Shown here: in pieces, positions 1 to 11,100 of the stretch
How positions within the stretch are numbered: position 1 is the stretch's first letter
Layout of the letters: every line of letters starts with the position of its first letter
NCBI GenBank assembly: GCA_030068075.1
Contig: CM057837.1
Span: forward strand, 19,871,691 to 19,935,690
Origin: Paguma larvata
Lineage: Eukaryota; Chordata; Mammalia; Carnivora; Viverridae
Length of the DNA stretch: 64,000 nucleotides
Direction: 5' to 3'
Position numbers and translations under genes: made by a program
Notes under the pieces: model-generated
The model's input: the letters and a program-made list of their open reading frames with translations, nothing else
Told to the model about the DNA's origin: nothing
Databases searched by the model: none

Positions 1-104
1 AACAAAGCACTCTGTACACAGTCGTTAATGTTACCAATGTATCACAGACCGGGTTCTGGCTAATTGATGGATTCATTCCCTCCTTCCCATAATCCTGGGA
101 GGGA

Positions 105-240
105 GGTATTGTTGTTATTATTATGCCCGTTTTGCAGGAAAGGAAACTAAAGCTCCAGTAGCCCCAGTAGTTGATGCCCTGAATCTCCCAGCTCATATGC
201 TGTCTGGCTCCAGAGCTTCTGTTCTCACCTCGCTCTAAAG
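105..240 (-). mobile_element. MIR SINE fragment, antisense
   Basis: The stretch reads as the reverse complement of the MIR core: a TATTATTATGCCC/TTTTGCAGGAAAGGAAACT segment followed by a CTGTCTGGCTCCAGAGC segment. It is an ancient, diverged copy; edges are approximate. Confidence 0.6.
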
Positions 241-951
241 GGCTGGCCGTCAAGGAAGGCTCGTTCCAATGAACACATCTTAAAATAATGGATTTTCCTG
301 CCTAAAAGAATGGTCACCCAAAGTGTTAGTTTATAAGGCATCTGTTGTCTTTCATGAGTGGATATCCTGCCACGAACTTTTGTAATTCTAAGAGATGGTG
401 GAATTAGAAGCATCGATGTCTCATGACAAATTAAATTAGCAAGCATAGCTGTAAAAACTTTCCCTCAAAATCCTTGTCTTCGGTGTGATCCTTTGACTTA
501 ATTCTGGTGTAATGGAGCTCGACATTTCCTTCAGAGACCCCGGGCCTGAACTCCCGCACGATGGAGAAAGGATACTCTTCTGGGTGCTGAGATCTAGCCG
601 TCAATGTTGAAAGCCCTCTCTATGCGGAAGCGCTGAGCTCACTGTCTGAAGATGTAAAGACGCCTGGCTATAGTTAATTTGTTCCCGGGGAGGGCGCAAG
701 AGCAGGAACCTCAGGTCGTGGGGAGGGAGAAATGAGTAGGAGGAACAGTGAACCATCCCTGAAAGGAGGCGCCCAGTTACCAAGGGCAAGATGATGATCA
801 AGTCGATTGCTACTCTTTTGAAGAAAGATACCAGCCGAAGATCTTTCCCACCTGAGTGTCACACTGAGCTGGCAAATTCCAGCACCTGATGTTAAAATTA
901 ATCAGTTTGGTTGTTAGTGATTCGGATCTTTGGGGCTCTGGGGTTGGATCC

Positions 952-954
<3 letters not shown>

Positions 955-1004
<50 letters not shown>

Positions 1005-1028
1005 ACACACGCACACACACACACACAC
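955..1028. repeat. (TC)n(AC)n compound microsatellite
   Basis: About 50 bases of TC repeat with one interruption run directly into about 25 bases of AC repeat. It is likely length-polymorphic. The arginine/serine/threonine-rich open frames over it are artefacts of the repeat. Confidence 0.95.
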
Positions 1029-1399
1029 GGTCGTTATCTGTAACAGAATTAAATAACTCCCAGAAAGCACACCTTCTAAGCCTGTGCTTTCGAATCATCT
1101 GGGCCATCTGCTTTGATCGTATCAGTCGTGTGACTTTCAAATTTCCCTCCCAACTTTGAGCTTTGGGAGCTTCTCCCCGCGTGTTTGTTATAAGGTGCCG
1201 TGCGATGATCGAGCACTCCGAGCGGATGCCCTTCCTTTGTAGCCGCCATAAATCTCCGCCTCTCCTCCCGAGCCTGCACCAAGATTGATCACTTTCCCTT
1301 TCAAGCTCCGTCGAAGCTGTAGAAATGATATGCAGGCACTTCTTCAACCAAGTGATTATTTAAAAGGAATGAAATATGGAACAGAGTCTTCTTCTTTAA

Positions 1400-1780
1400 A
1401 AGAACAACGTTTAAATTTTCCTGATAACAAAAGTAATGGCAGCTCCGTGTAGACACTTAGGAAAATGTAGAAATACATAAGAAAATATTTATATGTATTT
1501 CGCTCCCCTTCTTTTTCCCATGCAATTTTTTTTTACATAAAACTATAATGTATATCAACGTTTATAGCTCTCTTTTATTACATAACATTCCATCACAGGC
1601 AATTTCCCATGGCATTTAAATTCTTTGTAATCTTTATTTTTAATTTCTACAGAATATGATGCGGTTGTGCCCGGCATGATTTACTTACTCGATCCCCCTT
1701 TAAAAGACATTTGGATTCTTTCCAGCTTTTCGCTCTTCTACGATACACTGTGCCGCGTCCTTGGTTTCTTGTAAGTGCGT
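1400..1780 (-). mobile_element. Old L1 (L1M-type) 3'-end fragment, antisense
   Basis: AT-rich sequence resembling the reverse complement of old L1 3' ends, with the remnants of a 'cattccat...ggcatttaaattctt' and 'catttggattctttccagcttttcgct' run familiar from L1M copies. It is strongly diverged; subfamily and edges are uncertain. Confidence 0.5.
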
Positions 1781-2847
1781 GGAAAGACAAAAGTTTCAGG
1801 ACGGAGATGGAGAAAATCTCCAATTCTTTCATTTGTCTTAAAACAGTCTTTCTCCACTGCTGCATGCCAGAGAGAACTCATACATGGGAAAACACTCTTA
1901 TGTCCATGACGAAATGCCACTAGGTTGACAGAGGACTCAGTGGGGATGATTCTGGATCCACCAGATAGGAGTAAGCGTGCTTGCAGCTAGCATGGAGGGG
2001 ACTGTAGGGGGCATCTGTGCAGACATGGGGGCCAAAGACTCCATCTGGAGAACAGAGCTGTAGGGCTGCAGAGCAGCCCTGGAAAAGGGAAGAATCGTCA
2101 AGTGGAGGAAAATACAGATTTCAAAGCCACAGGTTGGATTAGATGCTTATCCTTTGGAGAAATAAATTGTTACAAGGATGGAAGCGTCCCCATTCCAATG
2201 GTCAGGATCTGATGTCTCTGACCGTCTGCCATTATCTCTTTCTTCCTTCAGTTTATGAGGTGGTGCCTTTCTCAGCCATATGCCTTAAGGCATAAATATA
2301 AAGTTAAAAATAGTCGATAAGATGAATAAAACTGGGAAAGCCGTTACCAGCCCTACCAAATCACGTTTGAAACATTTAAAAGAAATCAATATTTTAAAAG
2401 CAGCGTTTATGAGAAAGAAAACATACAAATGCACGAATTGTGTGAGGATGGTCAGGAAATGGGTGATTTATTGCCAGAGCAAGACGCAATATCCGACTAT
2501 TCATTCGACCTTGCTCTGACCTTGAACATTCTACTTGAAATGCAAGATTATTTTCTTTTCAAATCGAATCTTACACCAGTTAATCTTATTTCAGATAAAA
2601 GATACCTTTTTTTCCCCAAAGCCATGTTCAGTTAACCCAATAGAAAGAACAGATGGCGTGGCACCCTGGAACAGCTTCGCTGGGAAAGATATTTAATGTG
2701 AAGGATGTGATTGCTTTTCTAAAAAGTTGCCTTGTTTTCAAAGCGGCGGGCCAAGTTAGGAGCCTCCAATAGCGCCCGTGTCTCATTCTTTCTTGGTTTC
2801 CCAGCCCCGGAAGAAGACCTGGACACAAAGGGGTCTATTGTTGTCTG

Positions 2848-3215
2848 TTATGGACTGAATTGTGTCTCTCCCCCGCCCCCCGCCCCCCCAACTCCAAATG
2901 CATGTGTGAAAGTCTGAACTCTCAGTGCCTGGCTGGGTTTGCAGACAGAATCTTTCAAGAGGTAATTTAGGTTAAATGAGGTTAGGAAGGTAGGCCTTAT
3001 CCAATAGGATCGGTGCGCTTGTAAGAGGGGGACATTAGGACACGGTCACACACCAAAGGGAGAAAATGTGAAGATATGGGGAAAAGAGTCAGAAGGAACC
3101 AAGGCTGGCCCCTTGGCCTCCGACTTCCAGCCCCCAGAACTGGGAGGAAATAACATTTCCATTGGTGAAGCCGTCTGGACCATGGTGCTTCGTTATGGCA
3201 GCCCGGATTTTTAAG
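2848..3215 (+). mobile_element. Solo LTR of the ERVL-MaLR (MLT1/MST-like) group
   Basis: Starts TGTTATGGACTGAATTGTGTC and proceeds through the family's landmarks in order: a 'gaggtaatt...gttaaatgaggtta' block, 'ggccttatccaatagga', a 'cttgtaagag' block, 'ggacacggtcacacac', and 'gacttccagcccccagaactg'. It ends near 'cgttatggcagcccgg'. A short C-rich run (2871-2887) has expanded near its 5' end. No internal retroviral sequence flanks it, so it is a solo LTR. Confidence 0.72.
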
Positions 3216-3482
3216 AGGTGGGGCCTCAACTTATTTAATGGATCTTCATGAGAAAATAGGATCTGACGAATAGAACTTCCCATACGAGACGAGGATGCGT
3301 ACTGATCGGCAGAGAGTTCAGTGTTTCGTTGTTAGTGTCTCTCAGTCGGTCCGTTGGGGCTTTCGTCAAAGCAGGGGGTAAACACTGGAAGAAACACAGA
3401 CAGATTTAACCCATGATCACAGTCCTGGCAATCTGATTACCTGCTTGGCGTTGTCTCCAGTCTGTCGACTCCGTGGGACCAA

Positions 3483-3548
3483 GAAGTGTCCTCAGCCTGG
3501 CATGTAGTAGGCGAGCAGCAGATACTTCTGATGAGTTAATAAAGGGTT
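3483..3548 (+). mobile_element. L2 3'-end fragment
   Basis: The sequence 'cctcagcctggcatgtagtaggcg' followed by a degenerate 'cagatacttctgatgagttaataaa' matches the 3' end of L2 (the 'cctggcacatagtaggcgctcaataaatatttgttgaatgaat' pattern). The copy is short and diverged. Confidence 0.5.
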
Positions 3549-4218
3549 CGATCATGGCCCTATGTTATAATGACAGAATTTACATCTGAGAAGGTTTCAT
3601 TCATTCTACATTCACACTGACAACATTGCAATGTATTGGTTAATTCCATTTATGTAATTCCAATAAACACAAATGCATTCATCATAAATCGCCTCATTCA
3701 TCCATAGGCTTGAGGACATCAGATACCCTCCGACTTCTGCTAACTCACAGAAAAAGTCATACCCGGGAGGTACAGGCCACGCTCATGTTTTCAGACGTAT
3801 ACTTTCCCGTCTGTCATTGTTTCTGATGGCCAGAACTTCCCGCTAAGGTAGAGAAGGCAAACGGACTTTCCTTGGAACTGGGCTTCTATTAGCATTTCTC
3901 CCTCAGAAACGGCGTCACTCTGACACACCGAGCGACTCCCCAGCTTCAGAATTAAGTTCGAATTCACAGTATTCATTGTTGCTCTTCCTTCATCTGTTTG
4001 CCTCTGATGGACTCAGAGTCACAGTTGCACCTGCCAGGCCTGAGGTAATGAGATGGTGCTGGTTCTCCATCCCATCCTTCTGGGCCTCTAGGACCTCCTG
4101 CAGAGGCGCCTGCCACCCCCAGAGTGGCCCTCCGGCATGCGCTCAGGTGGGCCCCAGGAGGTCTGAGTCCCAGCCTGGCATTCCTGTCACCATATCTGTG
4201 GTTGAAAACATAGCTTCT

Positions 4219-4440
4219 GAGAGCACCTGGGGGGCTCAGTTGGTTAAGCGTCTGACTCTTGTTTTCAGCTCAGGTCATGATCTCCCAGTTTGTGAGATTG
4301 AGTCGCAAGTCCAACTCTGTACTGACAGTGAGAGCCTGCTTGGGATTCTCTCTCTCTCTCTCTCTCTCTCTCCCTTCTCTCCCTGCCCCTCCTCTGCTCT
4401 CACAAAATAAGTAAATAGCTTTAAAAAAAAACAACAACAT
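4219..4440 (+). mobile_element. CanSINE (tRNA-Lys SINE), sense, with target-site duplication
   Basis: The head (gagagcacctggggggctcag) and the B-box-like region are followed by a TC microsatellite (about 4349-4379), a pyrimidine-rich body and an A-rich tail ending in CAACAACAT. A 10-bp target-site duplication, CATAGCTTCT, flanks it at 4209-4218 and 4441-4450. It appears to have split an older MER5-like element. Confidence 0.93.
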
Positions 4441-4450
4441 CATAGCTTCT

Positions 4451-4606
4451 AGGTCTTATGCCCAGAGATCCTGATTCACCTTTTGTTTAGAGAGGGGGAC
4501 GGAAGGGTCCAGAAGTCTGTGTTTTTAACATCCCCCCCCCACAACACCAGGTGTTTTTATTGCAAGTTTGGGTCACTGGCCCAAACTTTGGGAACCATTA
4601 CAGTGA
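4451..4606 (+). mobile_element. MER5-like hAT-Charlie fragment
   Basis: Contains 'cagagatcctgattcacc', a 'gtgtttttaacatcccc' block, and ends 'aaactttgggaaccattacagtg', which recalls the MER5A right end. It is interrupted on the left by the CanSINE at 4219-4440, so the first half may lie before 4209. Confidence 0.45.
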
Positions 4607-4890
4607 AGTACAAAATAATTCCAATGCAGCACGCTTTCCAAGTTGGGTATTTGTGTTTTCCTCCAGAGACTGCTGTCAAAGGAGTTCCTAGTAGGGATGA
4701 TTCTACACTGGGTAGGAGGGTACACAGGCACGATTGTTATCACAACCAAATTTAAAACGGGAGGGACTTCGTACCAAGTCAAACCCATAGGGTAGGCGGC
4801 AGGTACCCTTCAGCTTTCTTGTATGTAAAGTACAGCCCCAGAGAGCGCCCCGGAGAATGCAGAGAGAGAGAGGTGCCCCGGAAGCATCCG

Positions 4891-5066
4891 GCAGTGGTTC
4901 TCAGCACCACCTGCCCGCTGGAACCGCACTGGAAACCTCAAACACGCTGATGCCCGGGCCCCATCCCAGGGATTCTGATGTCACCGTTCAGGGATGAGGC
5001 CTGCGCTGCAGGGTCTATACAAGCTCCCGGGGGTTGTTATGAGCAACCTGGGCTGAGAAGCCCTGA
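4891..5066 (+). mobile_element. MER5A-type DNA transposon copy
   Basis: Begins CAGTGGTTCTCAGCA, carries 'gatgcccgggccccatccc' and 'gattctgatgtcacc', and ends with a degenerate 'ctgagaagccctg'. This is the element order of the non-autonomous hAT MER5A (usual length about 190 bp). Confidence 0.68.
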
Positions 5067-5569
5067 AGAGGAGGCCCCACCTTGAAAGAGGCCGAAGGCA
5101 GAGCCTGGCTCCCATTAGCCATCTGGGAAGAGGTAGCCAGTGATATTTTGATTTTTAAGGAACCGAAGTAAATTTTAAGACGACTCTTTCTTCGTCACCT
5201 ATCTCTTGTTATCTTTTGAATTTACCACTTCCCGTGTGTCTTGCAAATGGAATCGTGTGTAAGGTGCTAGAGGTTGCCATGAAAAACAGGGGAAAAAAGA
5301 AAGAGAAGCTGACCGTCTCCCCGTGTTGACCAGTAAGAATGCGATGAGTGCCGGGTGTTAAGATCGTAGAGGATAGACCGCGACTCAGGAGTCCAGGTGG
5401 GGAAAATCATTACACGAGTTGCATAAATGAGTGTTAATCCTGTTCTGAAGAAAAGACCATTCCGTGCCTTCTGATCACATTGTAGGAAAGGAGAAACATT
5501 TTCTGTCGTCAAACACAAGCACTTACCACCCTTGAAAAGACTAGCGGTCCCACGGTCTGTTTGTGTTTT

Positions 5570-5761
5570 TCTTTTTTGTTTCTTAAATGTTTGTTTGGAG
5601 GGGAGGAGGGGCAGAGAGAGAGGGAGAGAAAGAATCCCAAGGAGGCTTCTCGCTGTCAGCACAGAGCCCAACATAGGGCTCGAACTCACCAACTGTGAGA
5701 TCATGACCGGAGCCTAAACCAAGAGGTGGACGCTCAACCCACTGAACCGCCCAGGTGCCCC
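5570..5761 (-). mobile_element. CanSINE, antisense
   Basis: Reads as the reverse complement of the SINE: a T-rich left end, a GA-rich body, 'gctgtcagcacagagccc', 'gagatcatgacc' and a right end 'gaaccgcccaggtgcccc', the reversed head. It is moderately diverged. Confidence 0.9.
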
Positions 5762-5774
5762 TCCGTTCATGTTT

Positions 5775-5938
5775 TTCCAAGTGTGTTCTCTGGATCAGTT
5801 ACACCAGGCTCGTGGGATGTTGTTTAAAATGCAGATGCCTGGGCGCCACCCACAGACCTACAGAATCGGAATCTCCAGAGCCCGGGGAACGTGCAGTTGT
5901 AACCTGCCAGGTGATTCTCAGGCTTGGAAATCGCTGCT
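5775..5938 (+). mobile_element. MER5A-type DNA transposon copy
   Basis: Contains 'aaaatgcagatgcctgggcgcca', 'cagaatcggaatctccag' and 'ccaggtgattctcaggcttgg' in MER5A order. The left terminus is lost where the CanSINE at 5570-5761 abuts. Edges are approximate. Confidence 0.6.
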
Positions 5939-6922
5939 TACCTGCTGAGCACCAGTTAAGCCTCCAGGCTCCACAGGCTATGGGAATTGAGTCGTTACCG
6001 TATTGTTTTGGGTCCTGTACAATTCCGGGCAAGGGTTTGTTTCAAGCGTGTAGAATAACGAGCATCAAAATGGGGGCCTGTGACCTGCAGGCAGTCGCCC
6101 ACGTAGCTTTCTGCAATATTTTACCCGTACGCATATTAAAAACAAAACCAGGACAGAGGAGATTCCTCCTCCCAGTGTTGACCTGGTTTCTTAAAAATCT
6201 TACCACGTCGTTTTGGACATAGATCTGCTGGTACGGAAGCAGGGCGGGTGCCTGTGCCCCTGAGCACCGCCATGCAGCAAAACTCCCATCTGTCTCGGTC
6301 AGCGCCCCTCCCCCTGCTGATAAGCGGTTATCACGGTCGCTGTGTTAGTCTAGCTAACTGTCCAGCTTGGGTGTTGGATTGCTTTTGTTCTGCCGTCTGG
6401 GATCTGACCCCCGTATGGCATGCGTGGGAAACCGCTGAATTGCAGTCGAAATTATTAAACGTGGAGAGGATTGTGTCGGGGGGTTGGGGACCCAGGCAGA
6501 GAGAGAGGGCACCCCGTGGAGGAGTGAGCACTCCTCTTCCGCATAATCCGGGGTCCCCAAGTCCCAGCCCTGCTCCAGAACTGCCTCCTGCCTTCCCCAT
6601 GAGGCTGAGAACCTCTCTTCAGGTGCTCCTGGGCCTGGTGGAGGTGATTATCGAAATTTGATGACACCACGGACACAAACATGGTTAGAAACCCAGCAGA
6701 GAAAACCAGTTCCCCGGTCAGAGGCATGATTCCAGGAGGTATAGCCGTATCGTAAACAGGTCTGGGTGTTCTGCCTTTCTGAGCAGCAGAGGCGTGTCAG
6801 GTGTGGGGTAGATGGCCTTGGACGAGACCACTGCTCGGGCGTCCCCTTGGCCCTTGAACGAGAGTCTACCGCCTGCGTTACAACGGGCTGCTTGAATAAT
6901 TGCCATCTTTTCCCATTTGCAG

Positions 6923-8013
6923 GAGACTCTGCCATCGCGAAACACAAAAATGATTTCATCCATAGTCATTTCACAGCTGATTGATGAGAATAAATCAAAG
7001 GCAAACCGGGCCGCGCTGCCCGCGAAGCCACCTCGGGCGAACCGCAGCGGGGTCTCCATCAGCCGGGCCTTCGCCCTCCTTCCCGGCAGGCCGGGCACCC
7101 AGGCACCCGCGGAGGAGCCAGGACCTGACACGGAGCTGCCGTCCAGTGAGGAGAGGCCGTGCAGCGGCCCCCAAAGGGGCTTTGCATCCATCACCATCAC
7201 GGCCAGGCGCGTGGGTCCCCCCAGCCAGCGCCCTGGCATGGGAGGCCATGAGGGACCCTCTGTGCGCCAAGTGCAAGGCCCAGGACACTCTGCTCAGGGA
7301 CCCCGCTGCTCCGGCCAGGGGGTACCGATCCCATTGGCATCGTGGACCATTCACCTGCGCAGAGTTCTCCAGAAACTGCTCTGTGATGAGGCTGAAGCTT
7401 CCCGAGACCCACCCCCGGCTGTGCGAGGGTCAGGAGTGCTGGGTCACCAATGCGGACCACCGGGGGAACAGTTGTCCTCCAGGGCCCCCGCGGTCGGGCC
7501 CGAGGCCGCTGGTGTTCAGCTCCTGCGTCCACCTCAGGGTGTCTCAGCAGTGCCCGAATTCTGTTTACTATCTAGACCGGTCCCTCTCGGTCCCCATCGA
7601 GCAACCTCAACTCGCTGGCCCTAAAATGCACAGGTCAGTCCTGTCGCTTCACCTCAGTTGCAGTTCACACAGATTGACACCAGATGGGGTAGACGGCACG
7701 GTGAACGGAGGGCCAATGAGCAGGGCCTTGAAGCCGGAGCTCACCCAGGGAAGCCAGAACCTCCTAGGCCCCCGCTGGAACCCAGGTTTGCACAACAGTC
7801 TCTTGAAGGAAAAGCCATCGCTGGAGGAGGTGCCTTTGGGGCCCAGCGCCTGTCCTTGGATCCGGTCACCTCTGCTGGAAAATACAGAATTCTCGGATGC
7901 AGGAGCTAACCAGGTCACTGTAGGAAGAGTGAGAGAGGACTACACAGCTCGGCCCGCCGGCGATGGTGCCAACCAGCTGTCCATTCACATTCCCGGCTGG
8001 AGTTACACGGCAG
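6923..8013 (+). CDS. C10orf90: C10orf90/FATS large coding exon, with a one-base frame break
   Basis: Acceptor: a pyrimidine-rich run ending TTTGCAG at 6922. Donor: CAG|GTGAGG after 8013. The frame is open from the exon's first base; the likely start is ATG at 6950 (MISSIVISQLIDENK), where the known FATS protein also begins with a similar sequence. Later landmarks recognised from the family are GFASITITARRVG, VFSSCVHLRVSQQCP, MHRSVLSL and ANQLSIHIPGWSY near the exon end. Residues 1-354 after correction; the last base starts a split codon (phase 1). FATS is reported as a DNA-damage-induced, p53-linked protein acting on HDAC1/p21 and as an E2-independent ubiquitin ligase for p53; the ALMS motif points to centrosomes. 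Oddity: frame changes by +1 within 7217-7230, best explained by a C6 run at 7217-7222 in place of C5. Read literally, translation from 6950 stops at TAA 7622-7624 after 224 residues. Confidence 0.92.
7217..7222 (+). other. C10orf90: C6 homopolymer at the frame break in the large FATS exon
   Basis: Upstream of this run the FATS-like reading frame starts at positions equal to 2 modulo 3; downstream it continues at positions equal to 0 modulo 3. Reading one C fewer gives ...RVGPPASALAW..., which closely parallels the family sequence, and the downstream phase then fits the next three exons. This is therefore an indel call, germline variant or sequencing error rather than a mis-drawn exon edge. 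Confidence 0.85.
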
Positions 8014-8489
8014 GTGAGGGACACCCCCCTCCTGGGGAGGTGGGGCCGCCAAGGACAGATCCCGATCCTTTGGGTAGTTTGTGCACGTGCCCCGTCCGAG
8101 GTGGATCGTGAGTTTCTTCTCCGTAACTTAGTCCAAAAAGTAGTTATCAGAAGCATTGCTTTATCGGCTCGGCTCTAAACTGGCCGTTGAGAGCTCGGTG
8201 TTGCTGTCTGCCTTAGATTTGCACAGATGCTTTTAGACATGAGAAGAGACCTTCCTCAGAGTTTGGTTTCCAACGGTAGCGCCGGACCCTGTAATGTCAT
8301 GAGCAGGAAGCTGTAGCCCCCGAATGAAGTTAATGAGGGTCCAAAACAGGGGCAAGAGGTAGAAGTGCCGTTCACTCCCAGAGGGCTTTGTCTCTCTGTT
8401 CTGAGCATCCGAGTGTCTGGGAGCGTCTATAGGACTGTGGTTCTTCTCTTTCAATCAGATGGTTGGTACTTATGGATTAGGCTTAGAAT

Positions 8490-8491
<2 letters not shown>

Positions 8492-8536
<45 letters not shown>

Positions 8537-8567
8537 TATATATGTATGAGAGTGTATATATATATAA
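8492..8567. repeat. (GT)n(GA)n(TA)n compound microsatellite
   Basis: About 30 bases of GT repeat, then about 15 bases of GA repeat, then an interrupted TA/GTATA stretch ending TATATATATAAG. Confidence 0.95.
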
Positions 8568-8819
8568 GATGGGACTTTTTCCAAAAAGAAGCATGCTGAG
8601 GATTCTACCTGCCAAACAGCGAAAACAGCAGATTTCTGCTTCCTTGGTTGTGTTTGCTGGGGCAACTTGGCCGGAATTTGTTGCTGTTTCCGCCATCGCC
8701 AGGGCCCAGCAGAATTCCCCAGGTCAGCTGCCCTGGGCACCCTTCACCTCTCTTAGGAGGTCAGGAAGAGGAAGGCAGGCCTTAGCCCCAGGCCAGATGT
8801 CTTTCTCTGTATAAACTTC

Positions 8820-9400
8820 CAGTTTCTGGTTTTACTTTCTGCGAGGGACTCTGATTTATGAATTTGTGACTTCCCACTTGGGGAAAATATGTAAAGATAA
8901 TAGTAGTAAAATCGGAAATGCAGCGTACGCACCATAATTTTATAGTGTAATTTTTGTCCATTAAGGCTTTATTAATTAATAAAAATGGCCGTAAAACATT
9001 TTAAGCAATAATGTGTGTAGAAATGGTGAATGATGGAATTAATTTTAACAAGAGCGTATATATGGAATGCTCAGAGATTTTAAAGGCAATTCGACATGGC
9101 TTTCATGTTGATTAGACCATCGGAATGCCTCCGAGTGGTGCAGACTTACTGCAAAAAGTAAATGGAAGCCTCTATCAGTGTTGCAAAAATGGGCCTCAAT
9201 TTAGTCTTTTAAGAAATTGCTCAAGTCAACCACTTCCTCTTCCTTGTTGATATAGATTCCGGAAACGTACCAGCCGCATCGTTCTGTGTCTGCCACCCCC
9301 ACACCGGGGCATATCCTCCTCTTTCTGTCGTGTCTCGTGGTGTGAAATAATCCTTTGAATTTATGGCACTTTCACCAAAGGATCTTTGAAAACCGCTAGA
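8820..9400. other. AT-rich unique intronic block, possible conserved element
   Basis: No repeat family recognised. It has TTAATTAATAAAA-type homeodomain-like AT motifs at about 8968-8985 and balanced AT-rich composition without simple repeats. This is the look of conserved non-coding DNA, but conservation cannot be judged from one sequence. Confidence 0.3.
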
Positions 9401-10920
9401 GCAAGGTCTCAAACACTGACTTCAGAAGAGAGGAGCATGAGCAGAGAAAATCCCCCCCAACTTATTCTTGGCTTTGGTGCAGAGAAGATATTTGATTTTG
9501 ACTTTGTGGAATGAGGGCTCGTGTAACCGATGTTCTTAGGCAAACAGTACGAATGAATTCTGCTTTCTGTGTCCCTCAGACCCCAACTGCCTGTCCCAAA
9601 GAGTCCACATGGCGGGTTTGAGTGGCTCTGAATCACGTGGCCTCATTCGGCCATTTGAGGAAAGATATTCACGGAGGCCCAGATCCCCTTTTTTAGCGGT
9701 TGCTGATCTATTATTTTCTAGCGCCGTGAGTGTGGACAAGCCACCCCGACTCTCTGAGCCTGTTTCCGCATCTGGGGAGTGAGAGAAGGGGGGCATTTGG
9801 TGTTCCGGAAGGTCCCGCTGGCTTGAAGGTCCCGCTGCTCTATTTTCCTGAGGTGAAGTCTGTGAGTGAGAGTGTTCGTGTGACTCTGGGTCCCTCAGTC
9901 ATCAAGCTCAAAGCCACAGAACCTTGAGCTCGCCATTTTGGGCACACACCTCAGATGTGTGCGTGCATTCACACACACGACCCGCCCCATACTTTGACAC
10001 TTTCGCACTCAGAAACTAATTTGCGATAGAATATATGTCTTCCCAGGCGCCAAGAATGTGCTTCTTGTCCACGCTGTTGAATTTTTGCCTGAGATACCTA
10101 AGCACAACTCATGGACTGTAACCACCACAGTCTGTCATGAGCTAACCTGCACAGTGCTTCGAGGGGGAGCTCACTGGCCTTCGGTCCTGACAGAGCTTTC
10201 TAGCCTTACTGCAAGTGTTTTCTGACAGGGGCGAGCCTCCTTAAAACTACAAGGAGCTGTGCGTATTTCCTGTCTGGAACTGGGATCTTGTCTGAGGCGT
10301 TCTCGACAAGCAAGTGTGGCTCCACTTGCTATGAACGGTCTTCATATTTTCATAGTTACCGACTCTGATTCTTTTTATCTTTAGGATCCCCAAGTCCCAG
10401 GGGAGCTGTGTCCTCCTGAGCCGCCTCACTGATATTCATCTGCAAGGGAGGCACAGCCTGGGAGATTCTACCAACAGAGGCAAGGCAGCTTCGGTTCTAG
10501 CGATGAGGTCATCAGACAGGAAGTCTTCTAAATTGTATTCTAGAATGAGCCTCCCGGATGCACCCAGAAAGATTGCTAAGATTAGGGAAAGTGTGAGACT
10601 CCCAAACGTTTGGTAGGGTGCAGATAGGCCGTGTCTGCTGGGGCATCGCATTCTAGCACACAGAGGAGGACCTATTCTCTTTCTAGGGGCTGAAGACTCA
10701 GGAGTGGGTTCCTGCTTTGCCTTTCTCCTCCGTCCCTGTGTGTTTCTTCTTGTATCTCTGCTGTCGGAGTGCCTCCTGCCAGAACCAGCTAGGTGACATT
10801 GTATGGCTCCATGCCCTGCCGTAAGGATGGCTTCGCTGTCATCAGCAGCTCATCCTGCCAACCACCACGGCAGGTACCGTGCAGATCCTGGGTGCCCAGG
10901 CCCTGCCTGAAATCCGTCTT
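9400..10920. other. Intronic sequence, mostly unique
   Basis: A short MIR-like piece (about 9722-9785, 'gacaagccacc...ctgagcctgtttccgcatctg') is the only element I can suggest. No exon or RNA gene is visible. Confidence 0.4.
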
Positions 10921-10924
10921 GTCC

Positions 10925-11100
10925 ATTACTTGGAATCCTTCAAACCATTCTGTAAAGACAGTATCACTATCCCTATTTTGCGGATAAGACCAACGAGTCT
11001 TGAAAATGAAATGATATGCCCGAGGCCACGTGGCCATGAAGTGCCAGCGCCGAGAACAGTCCTGTGCGCCTGGCTCCCCTGCAGCCTCCGAGCAGCAGGC
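10925..11100 (-). mobile_element. MIR SINE fragment, antisense
   Basis: Reverse-complement MIR pattern: 'actatccctattttgcggataag', then 'gaaatgatatgcccgaggccacgtggcc', the reversed 'ggccttgggcaagt' block. Diverged. Confidence 0.62.

Larger units (their letters stand above)
1..6922. other. Upstream intron or 5' flank of C10orf90; no coding exon seen
   Basis: I see no exon here. Open frames are short, lack conserved-looking composition and mostly overlap repeats. The stretch contains MIR, L1M, LTR, MER5 and two SINE copies listed separately; 240-950, 1780-2840 and 6000-6900 look like unique sequence. The first visible coding exon begins with a good 3' splice site, so at least one 5' exon must lie to the left, either in a part of this stretch I cannot recognise or outside the window. 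Confidence 0.6.

Noticed and set aside
2848..3215. An intact endogenous retrovirus
   Set aside because: Only a solo MaLR LTR is present here and at 55010-55435; no gag, pol or env-like sequence was seen.
6718..7239. 173-residue open frame on the minus strand, and similar ones at 6995-7354 and 7649-7918
   Set aside because: They lie opposite the FATS exon, have no recognisable domain, and are expected from the GC-rich coding sequence of the other strand.
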